Translations under genes and position numbers: made by a program
Notes under the pieces: generated by a model
Seen by the model: the letters and a program-made list of their open reading frames with translations, nothing else
What the model was told of the DNA's origin: nothing
Database searches by the model: none
Assembly: GCF_022539315.1 (NCBI RefSeq)
Contig: NC_066321.1
Location: forward strand, 8,436,824-8,500,823
Length of the DNA: 64,000 bases
Reading direction: 5' to 3'
Source of the DNA: Serinus canaria
Taxonomy: Eukaryota > Chordata > Aves > Passeriformes > Fringillidae
Shown here: piece after piece, positions 12,981 to 25,205 of the stretch
How the letters are laid out: each line of letters opens with the position of its first letter
Numbering within the stretch: the first letter of the stretch is position 1

Positions 12981-14528
12981 TGGAGCCACTTATGCCCTGT
13001 GGAGATGGGAGAGCAGATGATGCTTTATTAGTGCTTAATTCCAGGGAGGCTGAATGTCTGCCAGGGGCTTTACTCACCTAACTTCAGAAAATAATTATGT
13101 GACCAGTTTGACAACAGTAAGGTACCCATCCCTCTGACCAGAGGATGGATGGGACCAGCACCATACTGACTTGTATAAGAAGTGAGGATTTCTTTGGGAG
13201 GGAGGATTGCTTCTTTCCTCTCCCATGGTACATGGCTGCTACCACTGCTGTGGCCCCTTCTCAAAGGGATTCAGCAGCCCTGACCACCGTTCTGATCAGA
13301 GAGGGGATGATGCAGGAGATGCTGTTAAGGACAGCACTGGTGATCCTCTACATTTTGGAGACATAAGCTGACAGGACCTGTGGAGAGGCTGTGGGGTACA
13401 GGAAATGTTTTGAGGATGATCTGGATTATATCTCTTTTGAAGAACAAATGCTCCCTTGGGTTTGGGTCAGCACGAATGGCTTCAGACACACCTGCTTATC
13501 CTAATTAACCTCCATTTGTTAATGAACTACCAAATGGCCTGTGTATCTGTGTAGTCTCCTGGCAACCTTGAAGTTATTCACCTGATTTCTTTTGCTTTCA
13601 CCTAGGGCTGTCTACTCCCAGCTCCCCGTGGGGCTTGAGGGTTTATAGAAGAGATGAGTCCTGTTCTTATCTTGCCTCATGGTGCCCCACTCTTCTAAAT
13701 CCTCAGCATTAAGTCACTGACAGCTTTCCTTAGGAAAGCAGTAGCTTGTGTCCATGGCAATGATGATCAGTTTGGTCAGCTCTGAAAAGCATCTGTGTTC
13801 CAGAAGGCTGTTTTCCCATTGGAAGTTGCTAATTTGCTGAAGGTTAAATTTGTCTGTGGCTTTGGGACTGTAATTTAAAAAAAGGAATACTGAAAGTGAG
13901 CCTTTTGCTAGACAAATCTTTTGCTACAGAAATTTTCCATTTTTCAGTATTAAAATTACTGTTTTCACTTTGGTATTTGATCCAAACAGTAAGAGTGAAT
14001 GGTATAATAGAAAACTCTGCTTAACTGAAAAGGCCTATGTGCGTGTGATGTCATTTACTTTTGAAACTTGACATTTATTCTGGTTCTCTTTGTTTTGGGT
14101 TTTTCCTCTCACCTCAAAGAAGAAATATCAAATTCACATCCTCAAAATGAAAAGCTTACTATATCCTGGTCCTTTGTAGCAACTTGTAGAAGAATGTAAA
14201 TGGTCAGTGGTGGTGTTAAACAATTCTGATGTCAGAACTTGTGCTCCTGGTGGTAAATGTTTGATAAATTTTCCTCTGCTTAAGTACAGCTAAGACCCTT
14301 GTTAATACTTCTCATGGAGATTTACAAAAGTGCAGTTACAAGTCTGCACATTGAGTAATATATCCTGAACTTTCTGAAGGAAGATTGGCAATTTTATAAT
14401 TATCGTGGCTCAATAAAGATGTAAGAATCACCCAAGGAATATGGGGAAGATGGTGTAAGTTAGCATATCTTACTAAATAAATTGTAGTTGCAAGGTATTA
14501 ATCCATCTACAGGTCTGGGATATTTTTA
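12981..14528. other. Non-coding stretch, no gene seen
   Basis: No frame above 73 codons and no assignable repeat. The sequence is ordinary AT-rich DNA with a slightly GC-richer portion near 13100-13400. Confidence 0.6.
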
Positions 14529-14580
14529 GTTAAGCACCAGAATGATTCTCATATGTTAAGCACCAGAACGAATCTCATTT
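14529..14580. repeat. 26-bp tandem duplication
   Basis: Two adjacent 26-bp copies start with GTTAAGCACCAGAA at 14529 and 14555 and differ at three positions. This is a simple local duplication that has begun to diverge. Confidence 0.9.
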
Positions 14581-17500
14581 CTAGAGTATGTGGATTTTTT
14601 TGCCTATATTTCAAAGAAAGATGAATGATTTCCAGTGTGGTCCCCTTTCCCTGGCAAAAATAGGTGACTTTATTGAATAAAATGCCAAAAAAATTATTAA
14701 ATTATGTTTATAAACTTTTTGTAAGGGGAGATTGAAAATGAAGGCAAATGTTCTTTTAGCATTTCTGTTCATTACTTAGATATAAACTTGGAGAGGGCAT
14801 TTTTTCCATGCCTTGTCTGATTCAGGTGTTTTAACTCAGCTCCCCCAGAAGTGGTTATCAGCTATATTTCAACACTTTTTTCTGTTTTTTTTTTTTTATT
14901 TTGTTACCTACAAAGGGTATTTAGATGAAATGCCCAAATTTTCAGTTCTTACAGGTAGATGAGATGAATAATTAGCTATAATACAGGTGAAAGTGGTTGA
15001 TCTCATACTAAGTCTGCCAGTTGATTTCTAAAGCAGAGTAAACCATATGTTGAGGTTACAGAAGTCTCCAAGCCTCTGGGCTGTTCATTGTTTCCAACAA
15101 TTTTCCTTTTCAATGCTCCACTCAAAACCCTTAAAAAGTCTAATTATTTAACTTTTCTACCTGATGGCTGCTTAAAGCAAAGAATTTAAATGGTTTCTTT
15201 TTACTTCAATACTTTTTTCATTGTCAAACAAATAATCTTATGCATTTAGATCATAAACTCTTTGCTGGGTTTAGTTTCTTTCATTTAGAGATCTCCCTTC
15301 ATAGGGGTGCAGAGAGAAATGAATGTCATAGACCTTTTCAAATGATTTCTAAATTAAGTACAGTGAATTCCTCTGTAATATGACTCATGAGACCTGAAGA
15401 TCAAAGTCTTACAAGAGATTTATCAAAACCAAACAATTTTTACATAGAGTATATGGTAACTTCAGGTAATGTTCTGTTATTGCTCCACTCAGCACGTGAA
15501 AGTGATGAAGAGTGGTGCTTCTTTATTTTCTGGATCCTTCACCGGTTTAAGAGGAAAAGATGGCATCAGGAATCAATTTGGACTTGTTTTGAAGTTTGCC
15601 TTAGGTGCTCTTTCTCCTGAGAGAGGCAGAGGGCCGGCTGCTCCCTGAGTACCAGCCTCCATGTGCTCCCTTCCTCCCTTCCTGAGTGATGAAATCCAAG
15701 TCCTCTGCTGCATAAATCTGGGAAAGCTCAGTGAAGTGTGAAGCTGACTGCTCTGATTAGTGCTGATTAGTTGCAAGCTGGAGTGTGAATAAGCAGCCTG
15801 ACATGTACAGCATTTTGTTCTATGTGACAGAAGAAATTGCATTTGCATGGTGAAGTATTTATGGTCATGTTTGTGACTTGCGTCTTCCACATCTGGTCCA
15901 GGGTTGTCCTCTGGGAATGGCAGGAAGGAGAACAGGAGGAAAATGTGAAATGGTTCAGCAGAAACCAGAGAACAAAGACAAGATATTTCCTACCCCTGTA
16001 AATCCTAATTTGGATAAGTGAAAATTTGTGGCAATAGGCCTTACAAGAACATAGGGGAAAAAAAAAATAAAAATATATATATATAATGCAAGTGAATTTA
16101 TGTTTCAGTTTAGGGTGTTCTATGGCTTTCCTGCCATAAAGTCATCAAGTTTTCATGATCTCAGGGAGATAAGTAGCTGGGAAGATGAAAGATTTTTTCC
16201 TAGTTTAATTTCTTTTTTTCTTTATTGTGTCTTGCTATTCTGATTCTTCTGCTGCTTCTCTTTCCCATTAATACTGTTATACTAGGGAAACTAGGAAAAA
16301 ATATACAAAAAGAAATTGGATGGCAAGTTGTAGACATAAAAATCCTCATTGTTGCTGTTGAAATAATGCCTAATTATGCTGGTACACTATTAATTTCACA
16401 TAGAGAAATTTTCTGCTCAGGAATATATTTTCAATCAATCCTAATTTTTTTTTTTTTATTCCATGTAACAACCTAATCTTCAACCAGTTAATCTAATCCT
16501 CGATCAATTAGTAGGTATGAGAATAGTGTAAGTACCAACTGTGGCCTGATACAGACACATACACCCTTTCAGGTAGTCTATCATATGTGTTCACTTAAAT
16601 ATAAATGCTATCTTTGTTTTAGCCTGCTTTTTTATTTGACTGTATCAGCTCTTCTGAAAAGCAGTTCTGGATATCTGCAAATGGGCAGATGTTTGGGGGA
16701 GCAAGCAGCTGGAGGAGCTGTGGAGAAAAAAAGCAGTGAGATGGATTTTCTTCCTTTTACATCTCTTGGGAGCCCAGGGGTGCCAGGAGGGAGAGCTGCA
16801 GCAAGGACTGCTGTAAGATCATCCCCCTGCTCTCCAGGAGCTCTGACTCCAAGGGCTGGCTGATTCTCTTTCCCTCCATGCCCCACCCAAGTCATACTCT
16901 GCTCTTTAAAACCCTTTTTTTTTCCTGGTGCAGGCAGGACCAGCCTGTCTGTGCCATGACCTCTGATCTCACCATGTCCTCTGTGGTGCCATGCTGTGTA
17001 GCCAGCATGGACAGTTGACACTTTTTACCATCTGATATGGTCTGCACAACTAAATAACATCTTGTGGTTGGAGGTGCATTAATTTCTTCAATTGCTTGTA
17101 CAGAGTCATCCTCAAGCTGGAACTTGTGGTTCAAACTGAGTCACAGAGCAGCAATATCTGTATGGAAAGGAAGACATGAGGTTAAAGGAACAGAAAATTA
17201 GTTTCAGCAAATGCATATATCAGTTTACAGTGTATGAAGGTTTACTGATAGATTCAACTTGTCCTAGTTGTCAGTTTTTTTATTATTACTGATCTATTTT
17301 ATCAAAATCCTGTTTTTATTGTAGACAACCCTCACATGTCTGGTCTCTCTTATGGTATGAAATTTCTTATTTCCAGTCAAAATTAATTGTCAAATTAAAC
17401 ACTGTGCTGAGATATTCTCACTGTGGTTGGAGGTCCCTGATGTGGATCAGTGAAGGGAGCGCAGAGGTCGCAGGAGCACTGTAGACCATAGATGGGGTCA

Positions 17501-19358
17501 CTGGTTTTGGGTCTCTGTTATTTTCCCACAAAATGAGAGAGCAGAACAAAATGTGAGTGGGACCTGTGTGCTGGCCACTTGTGGGCATTGAGGGTGTGTG
17601 AGATCAGCAAGGCTGAACTGTTTCCACCTGGTGACTGCCAAATGCTCCAGCGACTGGGGCAGGTATTTAGATCTTGCTGAAAAAATTGGTTCTCCACAGA
17701 AAACAACTCTTTTCTTAAAGACAATAAGGACAGATGATGAGGAGGGCTGATGAGGCTCAGTTGTTGGCCTTGTTCCTTGGAGTTTGCTAGATTTCAGCTA
17801 ATTAGGGCTTTCTTTATCTGTTCATCTTGTTTCATTTTAAGGGACAACCTAGTTCTATATCAGATCTGACAGCCATGTAACTTTTGAGTAGATAATGGTC
17901 AGCTCTAACTTGGATCAATATTACAGCTTTAATTTTTTTTATTTTACAGAAGGAGAGCAAACATAAAACATACTTCTGTTTTTGTATAAAAGACCATTTT
18001 CTGTTCTGAAAGGCTGTAACCTAAATTATGGATATGAAAAAGAAGGGGTAAAGGATGAGATGTAACGATAAAAAATAACAACAGGATGAAATCAACTCCT
18101 AAAGCCTCCTTGTGTTAGTTAATTCTGGTTTTGGGACTGCCAGATGTGCAGGATGAATCGCATAGCTTCAGAAATGTTCAAATGTCTAGGAAATCATCCT
18201 CTCCTATCCAAGCCTGACTTGACCAAGACCTGAGACTGAGACAGGAATCTTCTGTTGTTTACACTTTTATGTCAAATGGTTGAGCTGGGGGTCAGGTGTC
18301 TTTTGCTGGGAAAGACTGGTAATTTGAAATTAAACTCTTCTGCTAGAATTTCTAAGGTCACAAAAGGAATATTTAGTTCAAAAGGTATTTATAGCATTCT
18401 CATTCCCACTACAAAATAATTGGTTACCAATTCGTTCAGGTAAGACCTAACTGTGCCTGCTCATCCTACCAGATAAATCTTCAGAGATTCTGGTTTGCTT
18501 TGGGAAAACTCTTTCCTTCAGCAAAATGGATTTCTGAGTTTCCAGCTCTCTGTTCTTTCTGTCTTTTTCCACACAGAGTGCAGATCTATAACTCAAAAAT
18601 GCTGTAAAAGGTTTCCCTAGGGGGTTAAGCTCACATCTAGCATTGAAGCTGAACTCCTCAGAGCTCCTTCCTTGAAAGCTACCTTTAGCTGTTCATTGTA
18701 GGCATCATCATTAGAGACTATTTATAATATTCATTTCATTCTGCTTTCTTATATTGATATCTTAACCTTGCAAAATCCAGCTTCTGGATCACATGATGTC
18801 AGCTATCAGATTACACAAGCCATTAAACAATGTCTTATCTTTCAGTGCCTATTTCCATTGTTCTTAGTACATGTCTTAATTCACACGTGCTGTATTCTTT
18901 ATGTGCCTGGAAACATTTCCATTAGTTAGTCAGTTGAAATGTGCTTGATTCTGCCCATTTTCTGATAATAAGGTCAATATGTGTTTCTTTCCTGGTATAA
19001 ATTGGCTGGTCTTTAGAAAAGCAATAAAACCTTTTGCTGCTTTTAAGTAAAAAAGAAAAAAGTGTATGAAGAGTAATGTTTTTCTCAAGTTTTTGCTACA
19101 GAAAATACTTTTCATTTTCAGATTTCTCCTGCCTCTGAGCACAAACAAAACTGTCTCTTATCTTGTATATGTACTACATGGATATTGTCTCTTATCAGTG
19201 AGATGGATGAGATTCTTTAAATTGCTTTTTCAAATAATTTTACTTCGCTGATTCAATACCTTATAAATGAGGGCTAGCATCCCTCCTTAGGGTGCTTAGG
19301 CCATTTCTGCTCTTTTTACAGCATAAAATATTTTGTGTGAAGGTTAACGCAAACCTCC
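14581..19358. other. Non-coding stretch, no gene seen
   Basis: AT-rich DNA with T or A homopolymers (for example around 14887-14898 and 16451-16460) and a short (AT)n near 16072-16085. The GC-richer patch at 16660-16990 carries overlapping open frames on both strands (92 codons plus, 129 codons minus), neither with a domain, so neither is called. ATGACTCAT at 15380-15388 is a perfect AP-1 palindrome, listed only as a motif. Confidence 0.6.
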
Positions 19359-19420
19359 CTTCAATCTACTATTGCCCTTCAATCTACTATTGCCCCCCAA
19401 TCTACTAAATGCCCCCAAAA
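19359..19420. repeat. 18-bp degenerate tandem repeat
   Basis: CTTCAATCTACTATTGCC occurs twice exactly, at 19359-19376 and 19377-19394. It is followed by two diverged copies (CCCAATCTACTAAATGCC and CCCAAAACTACCATTGC), making about 3.5 copies. Confidence 0.85.
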
Positions 19421-22400
19421 CTACCATTGCTTTACTCTCTTTTCTCTCATTTCAAATCCTAATGGAAGTTCAAACAGTCAAATGTTTACACAGTTGAAAA
19501 CAAGTATTATTTTTGAAATTGTATTTACGCATCTAAAACAGAAATGGTATCTGGAACAGTCTTTCCAGAGGAAGCACTCCTGCATGGACCTGTCAGCTTG
19601 GAACTGTGGGCTCCGTGCCACCTCGAGCACCCCAGGAAACAAGTGCAGAGAGCACAGTGGTAAGCTCTTGCTACAGGCCTGGCTCTCATCCCTGAGGTAG
19701 CTCAATGGATATCCAGCAGGATTTACCACAGACCTGGCTGCAGTGCCCTTTTAGTGTCTGACTGTCAGCTTTGAAAGAATGTCTGAAATCCCATCCATAC
19801 AGAGGAAAAAGAATTGTTAATGTCGTTCTCCTCCAAAATATTTTTTTAAATCTGAAAATGTAATTGAATCAGCATGCTCATCATTTCAAACTTGCTCTGT
19901 AACGGTTTTTTCAACCTGCCTTAATAACTATTTAAAATATAAACCATGGGGTGGTCAAAAAGAAAAACAACAAATTATTGAACAAACTATTCATTGTAAC
20001 ATTAAAATGCAAGACACTCAGGCGAAGCCAATGTATAACTGATTAATTAAGTTAAGAAAAATCAATAGTAAAAACACAACGTGCCTACACAAAAGCCATA
20101 CTAATGCTAGGCCACTCCAGAGAGACATTTTCTGGGAAAAGCACTTGGCTTTATCACAGTTCCAGCACATATGAAACTGTCCACTAAGGTGGAATTACTT
20201 TGTTGGGTCTTTGAAAAATAGCGCTTTAAAAATCCGTGTGGGTTCATTTTAAAAAGTTATTGAAATCCTGACAGCCTTTGAAGTAATGGAAGACAGCAGA
20301 ACTCCCACATGCAACCTGCACACCAAAGAGAAAAATAATTAAACTGAGCAATCTGTGTTGCCACAGATGCCAAACTGAGCAACCAGTTACAACCTGAATG
20401 CACTTTTTGGTTAAGCAGCACAAACACATCGTGACTTGTGGTTTTTTGATCTGAAGCCTTCCAGGGATTCCCCAGGTTTCTCTATGGGGAATTCTGATAC
20501 AGCTTGGGGGCAGTGGCCCATTGAGGGGCCTGATCAGAATTTGAATCCAGCTGCACTAGGAGGGCACGGGAAAGCAGAAAATACATGAAAAAAAGTGAGA
20601 ATAGGAAGTTACAGAGCCCTCAAAGAGAGGAGAGATTGTCTAAAGATAATAAGTATGCTTCTGTTCTGTAATACGTTTCTTGAGCGAGAGGATTCTCCCT
20701 GGAAATCACCTGCCTCAGCAAAAGATGAGCCTAAAACTTGTCTTCTTTGCCTGATATAGAAAGAGAAATATAGATTAGAATTCTGAACCCACTTTTGTGC
20801 ATTGGGACTGCATCCAGGGCTGTCAAACACATGCAACTGTTGACCTTTCTACTGCTTTTATGAAGATTGTTGCTTGTGGACTACTGCCACAAGAAAATAG
20901 AGAAGTGGGTTGTAAAAGAGCTTGCTTAGACTTGACAAGTTTGCTGAGCGTTTCTTCCCCAAATTTGAATGAAAAAGTCTAAGGTAGACTTCAGATTTCT
21001 TAGCTGACACATCCTTGGCTTCAGAGTTGAAAGTGTTTCAACATCTCCATGAATTTCAGCAGATATTTGGGTTCACTTTTAATGTGCTGGATGTCAGCAC
21101 AGTGTAGCTGAAAGCCAAAACTCCCTGCCAAGAAAGAAATGTGTCCAATATCAATCATCATGTACTTAGCAGCCCGAGTCCTGTCTGGACCAATGACTTT
21201 ACTAACTTTATTCCCATATCTGGGTTACTTCTTTTTGATCCCATAAATAGGATGATTGTACGACATAGCCTAAAATATCTAAAGTGATCAAAAATAGAAC
21301 TACATGGAAACTACCCCTTTAGTTGGGTGTATTTTTCCTTGACTTTACAAGAATGTGCATATTTCTCCATAGTAAAATTCCAACCTGGAACAAATTACGA
21401 AGGGACAACTCTCAATGGGCATAAATCAGCATAGCAATGTCAATTTACAGGGATTTGAACTCTTGGGCTTTGGGATTTTTTTGTTCCACCTGAAAATTTA
21501 CCACTTCCACGTAAAAATATCCTCCTTACTAAGAACTAATCACATGCTGTGATCAAGAGGTTGGGGGTTTTACCCCTCTCCTTTCATTGTTACCACAAAA
21601 AAGCTGATCTTGTGAATAGGTTTATGCAGCTGTAATGAAGAATGACCTGATCTCTGCAAGGATACACGTGAGGCTTTGTTGTTCCATAGTTTCCACCAAG
21701 CATGACATGTCTGGAATGCTTTATGATGACTGCATCACCAAAGTACTAGGGGGTAAAAAAATTGGAGAAGTCTCTGAGCCTGCGTATTGACTTGCTTTAC
21801 CATTTTATTGGATTAGTCATCATTATAAATCAAATTCTAACTCATGGTTTGATGACGTTGTTAAATTACCTCGGTGCCACCTCTGAGTACTGCCAGCGCT
21901 TCGTGTCTTGGGTGCTCTGTAAAAAAAAGTGAGGGGTATGTTTTTCTTCTGAGGTGAGGTTGGCCCTGGAACAAGACAAGGATTTCCTGAGGTTTTGCAG
22001 CTGTATCTTGTGATTCAGCCCTGTGCTTGCAGAGTGACTCCATGCTGAGCACTGGGCCTCTCCTTCCTCGTCTCTGCAGGTAGTGCCATCCCAACTAGGG
22101 AAGAAGGAAGCAGAGCTTATCTGCTGGTGACTAGCACAAAACAGCCAGGCTACCTTTGCAAAAATAATATTGTCTTCCTCTGAGTATTGTAAATGAAAAC
22201 CTTCTCTAATTTAAGGGAGGTGGAAATGCTGCAAAGGCTCTGGTACTGGTGGTGAACTATTAGACACAGCCAGAGCTGCTCACTCATGTGTCACGAAGCC
22301 TGTGTTGCCTAAAGGAAAGTCTCCTTCAGCTTAAATTATAGATAAGCCATACTTTTTAGAGCAGGGACTTCTGAATTCTTTGCAGATGATAATTGGTGCA

Positions 22401-22792
22401 TCACAGCACAGGACCAGTGCCTTTTTTCAGAAAATATGTATTTTCATAAGCACAATATTCCCAACAATGTGTGCATTCTTGCATATATTTCTGTTGTTTA
22501 TCCATCTGGAAATTTGTCTGTCCAGACAAGAATACTCACCAGCATTCATCAAGTCTTTTAACCTGAACTGGATGTGGGGAGATGAATGAGCTATCTCTTC
22601 TCATGGAGTATTTTATAACTCATTATAACATATTATTTGACTGAACTTAGTCCTTTGCCATAACACTGTGTTTGATATAACGAAAGGTGCTGGCCAAGTG
22701 AGACTTGGCTGAAGTTCAGAGCAAACCCGCCTGTGACAAACAAGCCTCAGAGAATTAAGACATTTCCATGGCTAATGAAGGTTGGAACATAA
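19421..22792. other. Non-coding stretch, no gene seen
   Basis: No frame above 83 codons on either strand and no repeat family I can name. Composition is the usual AT-rich background with few CpG sites. Confidence 0.6.
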
Positions 22793-23020
22793 CTGTTAGA
22801 AGCAAGGCAATATCCTCCCTACCCCCAAGAGAGAGGTGTCAGACAGGGAAGGACCTGCTGGCACTGCCATAGCAGCTGTGACCTGGATGCAGTGAAACAG
22901 GGAAAAAAATCTGTGGTCTTGGAGGATTTGAACAAAGAGAAGGTTATACTGGAGGTGTCCAATATTCACATTAACCCAGAAGAAGCCATTGAAGTTTTTT
23001 ATCTCAAAGACCTCTTCTGA
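22793..23020 (+). other. ATG-less open frame with protein-like C-terminal part
   Basis: A plus-strand frame stays open for 75 codons between a TAA at 22790 and a TGA at 23018-23020, without an early ATG. The last 30 or so residues are rich in charged and branched aliphatic residues in an ordinary protein-like mix (it includes KEKVILEVSNIHINPEEA and ends YLKDLF). The first half is less protein-like. There is no clear polypyrimidine tract plus AG upstream that would define an exon. It could be a terminal exon, a decayed retrocopy or chance. I do not recognise a family. The opposite strand is also open over 78 codons, which weakens the case. Confidence 0.15.
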
Positions 23021-25140
23021 AGATGATGCCAAGGCTTGCTGCAGATGCAGAGCTCAGAAATGGGAAAGATTGTTTTTTTTTCATTCAAGCAGACTTGGCT
23101 TTTATGGTGTCTGTGGAAAAAGAAGACCATGATTACTGCTAATGAATTTTTGAATTAAAATTTCCAGTACTTGTTATTGTTCTCATAAATGGTACCTGTA
23201 AGAAACATTGCTTGGAGCCAAATTGTTTCAAAATTTCTAATTCACTCTTTTTATTAGGAGAAGCCTAGACTTTTGGTCAGGCCCCACATCAGGATGACTC
23301 AGTGTAGCTCTGTTCAGGCTGAAGGCACTCTATGAATTCAAACATGCTGAGAAAACAGCTTGCAGTTTAGCAGCCATGGAAAAACTTCTGGTTTGGCTTT
23401 TCTAGAACAACTGTTGCCTCTTCCCTCCATCCAAGGCAGTGTGCAAGTATGTGTGGGAAAGAGAGAAAAACACAGAAATTTCTAATTACAGGAATAGTGC
23501 ATCTGCTATTTTTAGACCTCCAAAGATGCGTGTTTTGTGAACAGAGATTTTTGTTAGGTGTAATTAAATTAATTTGCAAGGAAGTTACTAATTTCATTGA
23601 AAGCTAGAGATCCTCCCAATGCATGATTCATCATAACCCCACCTCAGCCCTGGCCTGCAGGGATAACTAACTCCTTTGGTGAGAAGATAATTTTATTTTA
23701 ATTCTCATGCAGTCATTGGACAACTTGAAGACAAATGCCAGCTATCAATCTTTATGAGTGAATTATTGTTCTCCCTATTAGGGTGTGGTGGAGTAAAGGA
23801 TGTCATACTTTAGTACCTATAAAGCTTTTTGGATATAATTTTGTGTGTAAACTATAATAAACATAAAAATCATACTTTATGACTTACATGAGAAATACAT
23901 TAGGACAACCAAAATTAGAGACTTTGAATAGCAAGGGAGAATTTTTTTTTATAAAGGACATAAAGATTTATTTTTTCAGTAATTTTATTCAAATTAATAA
24001 CAGAGTGGGTTTTTGTCCCTCTATTTTCCTTTATTAACAAATTATTATTTTTTATCCTTCCACTCCTATTTGACTGGAAGCAATTATGGAAAAAATATCA
24101 GTTTTCATTATTTGCAACTAGTGTTAAATCAGTGATACCTGAGCTTCAGAGACACTGGCAAACTCAGGGGGAGTGTTGACTGGGGCAGCAATGAAGGAGC
24201 AGACTCTGAAGAGCCCTTCAGACAAACCAAAAGCCCTGCCTTTGCTGTCAGCAGCCTTGGTGGATTTTGCTAGCATACAAAATGTACTAGACACTACTAA
24301 TAATGATAATTACAGTCCTAAGCTCCAGTGATTTACCTGGGCAGACATCTACACCCTTATGGGGCTCCATAAATTTTAATAGGGCTCTATGTGGGTTTGG
24401 AGGCAGAAGTGGGGGGTTGGCATGGATGACTGTTGGGTGACCCTCACTCTGACTGGAATTTGGGTGCTTGAAATTGTCCCACTGGGTGCATCCGTGGTTC
24501 CAGGGTGCATTGCTTTGAACAGAGCCATTATATTTGGAAAAACTACTTGGGGATAAATTAACTCTTTTGTAATACTGTGGTTTTGTTTCTCACTTTGCAT
24601 CTTCAAAAACACAGGATGAGAGCAGCACATTTTTCTTGGTTAGTTAGATAACCCAGATGCTGGTCATTTGTATTTGGCTTCCAATTATTTTTAATTTTGT
24701 TTGGGTTTCTTTGAAGTGTGACAAGAACATCTTTTCTGGGGACTGCATTTATGTTTTTTCACAATTTATTTGGTATGAGAAATATATTCTCATCCCTTCA
24801 ATTCTTGATTCCCTAAATTAGTTCTTGCTTCTATAAATGGTAGTGCAGAACTCAGACAATATATTGATATAAGTATTGCTAAAATGAACAACACTTATCT
24901 GTAATTTTTCTTAGATATTTGTCGTCTTTCAGGATCCCAAAGTTCTACTGATTTTGTTTCTAAACTGTTGGTTTTGGACAGGGACAGTTTTGGATTTCTA
25001 TGCAGGAGTATCTTTAGGTGTGGTCTTTGGGAATTTTCTCCATTACTAATTGAAGTAAATTAAAACAGTATATTGGTTTCTTGATTCATGTTGACCATTA
25101 ACTTATCAAACACATTGGTGACCCATTGTTTGAATTGCAT
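23021..25140. other. Non-coding stretch, no gene seen
   Basis: AT-rich DNA with T-rich tracts (for example 23941-23951). Open frames are short (84 codons or fewer) with no domain. No repeat family could be assigned. Confidence 0.6.
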
Positions 25141-25205
25141 AAATTATTCTGTTATTTTTAAGTGATTTGATTGCAACAAATCACTTAAAAATAACAGAAT
25201 AATTT
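25141..25205. repeat. Perfect 29-bp inverted repeat (hairpin, 7-nt loop)
   Basis: The left arm 25141-25169 begins AAATTATTCTGTTATTTT. The right arm 25177-25205 is its exact reverse complement over all 29 bases. The loop is ATTGCAA (25170-25176). Pairing stops abruptly on both sides (T opposite C outside). The arms are AT-rich and have no terminal signature of a known transposon. The exactness suggests a recent template-switch event or maintained pairing rather than an old decayed element. A small-RNA precursor is conceivable, but the perfect duplex is unlike typical animal microRNA precursors. Confidence 0.95.

Noticed and set aside
16632..17021. 129-codon minus-strand open frame
   Set aside because: It occurs in a GC-richer patch where the plus strand is also open, and no recognisable protein content is seen.
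25141..25205. Hairpin considered as a microRNA gene
   Set aside because: The 29-bp duplex is perfect and AT-rich with a 7-nt loop. Typical animal precursors are longer with mismatches, so without small-RNA reads it is listed as a repeat only.
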